Origin: Mageeibacillus sp. UBA6980
GTDB lineage: Bacteria > Bacillota > Clostridia > Saccharofermentanales > Saccharofermentanaceae
NCBI GenBank assembly: GCA_002450095.1
Contig: DJYK01000014.1
Span: 1-16,811 of the forward strand
Reading direction: 5' to 3'
DNA length: 16,811 bases
Shown: in pieces, positions 12,843 through 16,811 of the stretch
Position numbering within the stretch: the stretch's first letter is position 1
Layout: each line of letters begins with the position of its first letter
Notes under the pieces: model-generated
Database searches by the model: none
The model's input: the letters and a program-made list of their open reading frames with translations, nothing else
Told to the model about the DNA's origin: nothing
Program-made: the position numbers and the translations under genes

Positions 12843-15143
12843 TCAACCCTCTACTGCCGGCTGCTGTTCCTCTTCCTCCAACGGCGCTATGTGTATAGGG
12901 CACGGATTATCCTGGGACGGCGTCAGATAAGAGCCGAGGATAAAGTAATCCGTTATCGTCGAAGCCTGCTCACGGCAATAGTCAGAAGGATAATAGCCTG
13001 ACTCGCAGACCTCCATCTCCACTACCGTATCGGGACGCGTAAAGCTCGCTCCGGGAAGATCCTGATGGATCCTGCTCATGACGTAATACCAGATCCTGTT
13101 GGCATTGGGCTTATCTATTGTAGGTATAAGGGTCTGTCTTAAGCGGTTATCATAACCGTACCACACGGCGCCGCAGTAATAAGGGGTGTAACCGCAGAAC
13201 CATTTATCGAGGTTGGCATCGGTAGTACCGGTCTTACCTGCAGTCGCTATATACTCGCCGTCGCTGTTGGTGATTATCGAGACAGAGCCCGTTGCAGTAC
13301 CGTTGGTTATAACATCCTCAAGGATATCGCTCATTATGAATGAAGTCTCGGCCGAATAGACGCGATGTCTCTCGGGAGAACATGTAAGAACGACATTATC
13401 GTTGCTGTCGAGAACCTGCGTATAGGCATAGGGCTCTGTATATGTTCCTCCGGAAGCAAGCGTGTTGAAGGCTCCGCACATCTGAAGCGGCGTAATACCG
13501 GTGGTAAAGGAGCCGATAGCCTGTGCGGGATACGACCCTTCAGACGTCATATCGATCCCTTCCTGTCTTAAGAACCACAGCGCAGTATCGCCTCCGACGT
13601 CATACCATACCTTAACTGCAATGGTATTCTTCGAAGTCGCGACCGCTCGCCTTATGGTCATGGGACCCGCATAAGAACGGTCGGCATTGAGAGGCCATGC
13701 GGCCTCGGGATTGTTGGGATCCAGATGGCTCTCCTCATCGACGTAGATCATCGAAGGAACAATGAGTCCGAGCTCTATTGCGGGAGCATAATCTATGATC
13801 GGCTTGATCGACGAACCCGTGGATCTGTATGCCTGAGTCGCCCTGTTGAGGACCATATTCCCGGTCTTCGGCCCGTATCCGCCCTGCATTCCGGCGATTG
13901 CACCGGTCTGAACATTTATGATGACCATTCCGGCCTGCGGCTTCTCCGGGTAATCCACAAGCAAGGTCGGATCCTGCTGGAACAGATCCCTTGTAGTAAA
14001 CGCTTCATCGAGCACGGCCTGAACATTCGGTTCAAGCGTCGTATATATGTGATATCCGCGGTTATAGACGATCGTTGCCGCGAGATCGACTGAAATGTCA
14101 CGTGTCATTGCGACATCGTTGATGACCTCCGAGATCGCATACTCGGTGAAATATGAATTAACGTCATCCGTCGTGTCGGCATGGCTTGTCTGGAAAAGAA
14201 GTTCCGTGTTAAGTGCGTTCTGATACTCTTCCTCGGTAATGTAGCCGAGCTCATACATCTTCGAGAGGACGATGCGCTGCCTTCTCAGAGCATTACGCCT
14301 TCCGGTCTCTCTTAACGGATTATAGTAAGAGGGGCTCTTGGGAAGGCCTGCCAGGAAAGCGCATTCCGCGAGATTCAACTCGGAAGCGTTCTTACCAAAG
14401 TAATTCTGGGCCGCCGCCTGAACGCCGACATAGTTATTGCCCATCGGAGCGAGGTTAAGATAAAGCTCCATGATCTCGTCCTTGGAAAGCTCCTGCTCAA
14501 GGCTCATCGCAGAGAACCATTCCTGGATCTTACGCGAAGTGGAATGCTCGTCATTACCGGATATGAGCTTGACCGTCTGCTGTGTTATCGTGGAGCCGCC
14601 GTGTGTCGCGGAACCGCCGTTCGCGAGTGCGGAAAGAACTGCGCTTCCGATCCTTCGGATATCGATACCGGAGTGCTCGTAGAATCGCTCGTCCTCGATG
14701 CTTATGACTGCTTCTTCGAGATACGTGTTACGCACTTCACTTATCGGAACGTAGATCCTGTCAACATTCTGACTTCCCGTAAGCCTCGCGATAACGTTGC
14801 CCTGACTGTCGTAGACAAACGAAGTCTGGACCTCATCGGTCTGCGTGATGTCAGAGATCGACAGAGGCCTTGTCATCGAGACATATCCCAGGAGCATTCC
14901 GGCCCCAAAACCTCCGAAAGCGAAAAAAACACAGAGAACACATACGAGAACGATCTTAAAGACGGCAGCAAGGAAAGCCAGAATCTCATGCTTCAGGCTT
15001 CTGTTAAATCCGGATACGGTGGGCTTGCCCTTAAGAATCGTGCGAAGCTCATCGGCAAGTGCACTGTTCTCGGGAAGAACAGGATTCGAATCTCTCATCG
15101 ATCCGCGTCCCCTTCCCGAATTCATACGGCCTGCGTCTTTCAT
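12843..15143 (-). CDS. Class A penicillin-binding protein (bifunctional transglycosylase/transpeptidase)
   Basis: A 766-residue bifunctional peptidoglycan synthase anchored in the cytoplasmic membrane with its enzyme domains outside. A basic cytoplasmic tail (1-50) precedes one membrane helix (about 55-88). The GT51 glycosyltransferase domain shows SIEDERFYEHSGID (catalytic E150), GGSTITQQTVK (183-192) and LAECAFLAGLPKSPSYYNP. The transpeptidase domain has S444 in SSIKP, S504-K505-N506 (SxN) and K637-T638-G639. It polymerises lipid II and cross-links the stem peptides, and is a beta-lactam target. The acidic C-terminal tail (EEEEQQ) is short. The ATG has GAGGAG at a good distance. It is not in an operon: its promoter faces the methyltransferase gene and only a weak terminator separates it from the pflB promoter. 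It resembles PBP1A/PonA, but paralogue assignment is uncertain. Confidence 0.95.
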   Translation of the reverse strand: MKDAGRMNSGRGRGSMRDSNPVLPENSALADELRTILKGKPTVSGFNRSLKHEILAFLAAVFKIVLVCVLCVFFAFGGFGAGMLLGYVSMTRPLSISDITQTDEVQTSFVYDSQGNVIARLTGSQNVDRIYVPISEVRNTYLEEAVISIEDERFYEHSGIDIRRIGSAVLSALANGGSATHGGSTITQQTVKLISGNDEHSTSRKIQEWFSAMSLEQELSKDEIMELYLNLAPMGNNYVGVQAAAQNYFGKNASELNLAECAFLAGLPKSPSYYNPLRETGRRNALRRQRIVLSKMYELGYITEEEYQNALNTELLFQTSHADTTDDVNSYFTEYAISEVINDVAMTRDISVDLAATIVYNRGYHIYTTLEPNVQAVLDEAFTTRDLFQQDPTLLVDYPEKPQAGMVIINVQTGAIAGMQGGYGPKTGNMVLNRATQAYRSTGSSIKPIIDYAPAIELGLIVPSMIYVDEESHLDPNNPEAAWPLNADRSYAGPMTIRRAVATSKNTIAVKVWYDVGGDTALWFLRQEGIDMTSEGSYPAQAIGSFTTGITPLQMCGAFNTLASGGTYTEPYAYTQVLDSNDNVVLTCSPERHRVYSAETSFIMSDILEDVITNGTATGSVSIITNSDGEYIATAGKTGTTDANLDKWFCGYTPYYCGAVWYGYDNRLRQTLIPTIDKPNANRIWYYVMSRIHQDLPGASFTRPDTVVEMEVCESGYYPSDYCREQASTITDYFILGSYLTPSQDNPCPIHIAPLEEEEQQPAVEG

Positions 15144-15175
15144 CAGTTCTCCTCTTGATAATCACAGTTTGATAC

Positions 15176-15204
15176 ATTCTACCATTTTTGCACCATATTA
15201 TTAA
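15176..15204 (-). promoter_or_regulatory. Promoter of the class A PBP gene
   Basis: On the minus strand an extended -10 TGGTAGAAT (15176-15184) is preceded at 17 bases by TTAATA (15199-15204) as a weak -35. The leader would be about 25-30 bases and includes the GAGGAG ribosome binding site. Confidence 0.5.
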
Positions 15205-15212
15205 TCGAGCCG

Positions 15213-15221
15213 TGTTACAAT
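15213..15221 (+). promoter_or_regulatory. Extended -10 element of the rRNA methyltransferase gene, probably leaderless
   Basis: TGTTACAAT holds TG plus -10 TACAAT (15216-15221). Six bases (CACGTT) separate it from the ATG at 15228. The segment is flanked by CGTG and CACG, a short inverted repeat around the -10. No Shine-Dalgarno is present. Confidence 0.5.
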
Positions 15222-15227
15222 CACGTT

Positions 15228-16589
15228 ATGGCTTTAACGGAAGAAGTACTTATAACGGCCCTCGGGAATGAGGGACAGGGCGTAGGCGAGCTTTCTTCGG
15301 GGAAGAAAGTATTCGTCCCTGCAGTGCTTCCTACCGAAGTTTGTGATGTAGAGATCACCTCAGAGAGCGCAAGATACGCCGAAGGCATCTGCGTAGAACT
15401 GAAGACCATGTCGCGTGACCGCATATTAAGTTACGGGAACTTCGTACCCGGGGCCGACCTCGCACACCTGTCGTATGAAGCAGCGTTGGCATATAAAGAG
15501 AACAAAGTCCGTAATTGTCTTGTACATTTGGGAAGGCTTCCCGAGCAGACCGTCGACAACGCCATGCGTCAGATCCTTCCCTGCGTAAACCCTCTTAACT
15601 ACAGAAATCACATGCAGTACCGTCTCGTAGGCGGTAAGCTCTGTCTTATAAACAGTTACACAAAGATGGCCGAAGACCCGGGCAACCCGATACTCGAGTA
15701 CCATATCTTCACCAAGATAAGAACAGCCATGGAAGGGGTATTCTATAATGCCCCGACCAACCTTTTCGAGGAGATCGTAATGAGAGGTTCCGAGAGGACA
15801 CACGAGATCCTGCTCGAAGTGGTATCCGGCATTAACGATGCACACGAAGTCATAATCGGGAACGCACAAAAGTACATCGAAGCGACCGGTCTCATCCATG
15901 CGCTGGCCGCCGCCTGCAAAGAGGAGGGTTTCCGCCTCACGGGATTGACGCTCCGCATAAGCTCCACCGCCACGGACAAGAGAACGCGCGGCGGAAAGAG
16001 AGTCCTGATCTACGGAAACGATTACTATGAAGAGATCCTGTTGGGGCACAAATTCAGGATCCACGCGGGCGCTTTCTTCCAGGTGAACATACCCGAAGCA
16101 GAGCTTCTGTATAAGTGCGCCTCGAGATTTACAGAAGACAGCGCATCCATTCTGGACCTTTACTGCGGAACGGGATCCATCGGCCTGTCTCTTCTCTTGC
16201 CGGGTCAGAAACTGCTCGGTCTCGACACGGTTCCGGAGGCCATCAAGGCTGCCAAGGAGAACGCGCTTTTGAACGGTACGCTCAATGCGACATTCAACGT
16301 CAAGCCGGCGGAAGCCATTGATTTTTCCAACGTGAACATACCGGAGCCCATGGCCGTGATCGTCGATCCCCCGCGAAAGGGCCTCGACCAACTCCTCATA
16401 AAGAAACTCCTCACCGTAAAGCCCTATAAGATCTGTTATATCTCATGCGATCCCGCGACCATGTCACGCGACCTGGCCACTCTCGTCGGCTCGGGTGAAT
16501 ACGCCCTCGAACAGGTCCGCCCGGTCGACATGTTCCCGTGGACGCATCATGTGGAGTGCGTAGTATTGATGTTACGGAATAATACATAA
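15228..16589 (+). CDS. 23S rRNA (uracil-5-)-methyltransferase, RlmD/RlmCD/TrmA family, without the iron-sulfur cysteines
   Basis: A 453-residue SAM-dependent RNA m5U methyltransferase. Residues 1-60 form a TRAM-like RNA-binding domain (LGNEGQGVGELSSGKKVFVP). The C-terminal catalytic domain has FQVNIPEAELLY, SAM motif ILDLYCGTGSIGLSL, VDPPRKGLD, the nucleophilic C407 in YISCDPATMSRD and general base E443 in HHVECV. Most family members carry a CxxxxxCGGC cluster before LQHLSYE; here the matching stretch is SYGNFVPGADLAHLSYEAAL, with no cysteine, so no [4Fe-4S] cluster is expected. Target (U747/U1939 of 23S rRNA or a tRNA uridine) cannot be told. The ATG lacks a ribosome binding site but follows an extended -10 by six bases. 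It diverges from the PBP gene. Catalytic residues are intact, so it should be active. Confidence 0.93.
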   Translation: MALTEEVLITALGNEGQGVGELSSGKKVFVPAVLPTEVCDVEITSESARYAEGICVELKTMSRDRILSYGNFVPGADLAHLSYEAALAYKENKVRNCLVHLGRLPEQTVDNAMRQILPCVNPLNYRNHMQYRLVGGKLCLINSYTKMAEDPGNPILEYHIFTKIRTAMEGVFYNAPTNLFEEIVMRGSERTHEILLEVVSGINDAHEVIIGNAQKYIEATGLIHALAAACKEEGFRLTGLTLRISSTATDKRTRGGKRVLIYGNDYYEEILLGHKFRIHAGAFFQVNIPEAELLYKCASRFTEDSASILDLYCGTGSIGLSLLLPGQKLLGLDTVPEAIKAAKENALLNGTLNATFNVKPAEAIDFSNVNIPEPMAVIVDPPRKGLDQLLIKKLLTVKPYKICYISCDPATMSRDLATLVGSGEYALEQVRPVDMFPWTHHVECVVLMLRNNT

Positions 16590-16590
16590 A

Positions 16591-16627
16591 GCCGACAAAA
16601 GTGTTTGAACCGGAAGATGGTGTCGGC
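16591..16627 (+). terminator. Possible terminator hairpin after the methyltransferase gene
   Basis: GCCGACA (16591-16597) pairs perfectly with TGTCGGC (16621-16627) across a 23-base loop, beginning one base after the stop. The tail ATTTATAG is a poor T-tract, so it may be a weak terminator or a leader hairpin of the next gene, whose ribosome binding site begins 14 bases later. Confidence 0.4.
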
Positions 16628-16653
16628 ATTTATAGAAACAGGAGAAGATGAAG

Positions 16654-16811
16654 ATGTGTACAGCAGCAACTTATTATGCAAAGGATCATTATTTCGGACG
16701 CAATCTGGATCTGGAATTTTCTTATCACGAAGAGATCACTATTGTGCCAAGAAACTATCCCTTTATCTTTCGCAAATGCGAGGGCATCAATCATCATTAT
16801 GCAATGATCGG
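16654..16811 (+). CDS. Choloylglycine hydrolase / linear amide C-N hydrolase family protein (N-terminal part, cut by window end)
   Basis: The first 52 residues are visible. They begin MCTAATYYAKDHYFGRNLDL, the N-terminus of Ntn-hydrolases of the bile salt hydrolase / penicillin V acylase family. Cys2 becomes the nucleophile after removal of Met1, and R16 and D19 fit the conserved active-site Arg and Asp of the family. An ATG six bases upstream (16648) would bury the cysteine and has its GGAG only three bases away; the ATG at 16654 has nine, so it is chosen. The sequence PRNYPF and the final YAMIG also fit the family. The reaction would be hydrolysis of a linear amide such as conjugated bile salt. 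Penicillin V or acyl-homoserine-lactone amidase activity cannot be excluded from this fragment. Confidence 0.9.
   Translation, partial: MCTAATYYAKDHYFGRNLDLEFSYHEEITIVPRNYPFIFRKCEGINHHYAMI

Noticed and set aside
15426..16391. Minus-strand open frame of 321 codons opposite the methyltransferase
   Set aside because: It is antisense to a gene with a full set of catalytic motifs, and lacks a start signal.
16648..16653. Upstream ATG of the choloylglycine hydrolase gene
   Set aside because: Only three bases separate it from GGAG, and it would put two residues before the Cys that must become N-terminal.
1..16811. CRISPR arrays, insertion sequences, phage genes or toxin-antitoxin pairs
   Set aside because: No regularly spaced repeats, transposase, integrase or small paired toxin genes were found on either strand.

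Overview
The window looks like a chromosomal segment from an anaerobic member of the Bacillota, most likely class Clostridia from a gut or rumen. This rests on gene content and signals: strong AGGAG-type ribosome binding sites on most minus-strand genes, a pyruvate formate-lyase system, a YuaG-like flotillin, a YczE-type membrane protein, a GH16 laminarinase-type lipoprotein, and the start of a bile-salt-hydrolase-family gene at the right edge. No genus can be named from sequence alone, and no phage, insertion sequence, CRISPR array or replication origin was seen.

Left third (1-5600, all minus strand). A probably 5'-truncated PD-(D/E)XK nuclease-like gene lies downstream of a flotillin gene, with the flotillin terminator sitting where the nuclease N-terminus should be. 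Upstream of these is a two-gene unit: a polytopic membrane domain fused to a prolyl-iminopeptidase-like alpha/beta hydrolase, then a MATE exporter 4 bases later. That unit follows a tRNA-Ser(GCU) gene and its terminator. Positive charges in the membrane part predict that the hydrolase faces outside the cell.

Middle (5600-10300). A YbiR-like anion permease (plus) converges on the GH16 glucanase (minus), and their stop codons share the palindrome TTAA. The glucanase diverges from a YczE-like membrane protein gene (plus) over a 69-base region that holds a tandem 11-bp repeat. YczE converges with, and overlaps by 11 bases, a HAD phosphatase gene that lies immediately after pflA.

Right third (10300-16811). 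pflB (minus) is followed by a terminator and then pflA, which seems to have its own extended -10 promoter, so activase and HAD phosphatase may be transcribed partly apart from the enzyme. The pflB promoter carries a perfect 7-3-7 inverted repeat in its spacer. A class A penicillin-binding protein (minus) diverges from an RlmD/TrmA-type RNA uracil methyltransferase (plus) that lacks the usual iron-sulfur cysteines. The last gene, cut by the window end, is a choloylglycine-hydrolase-family enzyme whose start is fixed by its catalytic Cys2.

The points most worth a second look are the hydrolase-fusion/MATE operon, the cysteine-less methyltransferase, the two plus-strand genes whose extended -10 boxes lie exactly 6 bases before the ATG with no ribosome binding site (probable leaderless transcripts), and the operator-like repeats at 8204-8225 and 12729-12745. 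No gene-free stretch exceeds 300 bases; the longest is the 167-base pflB leader region.
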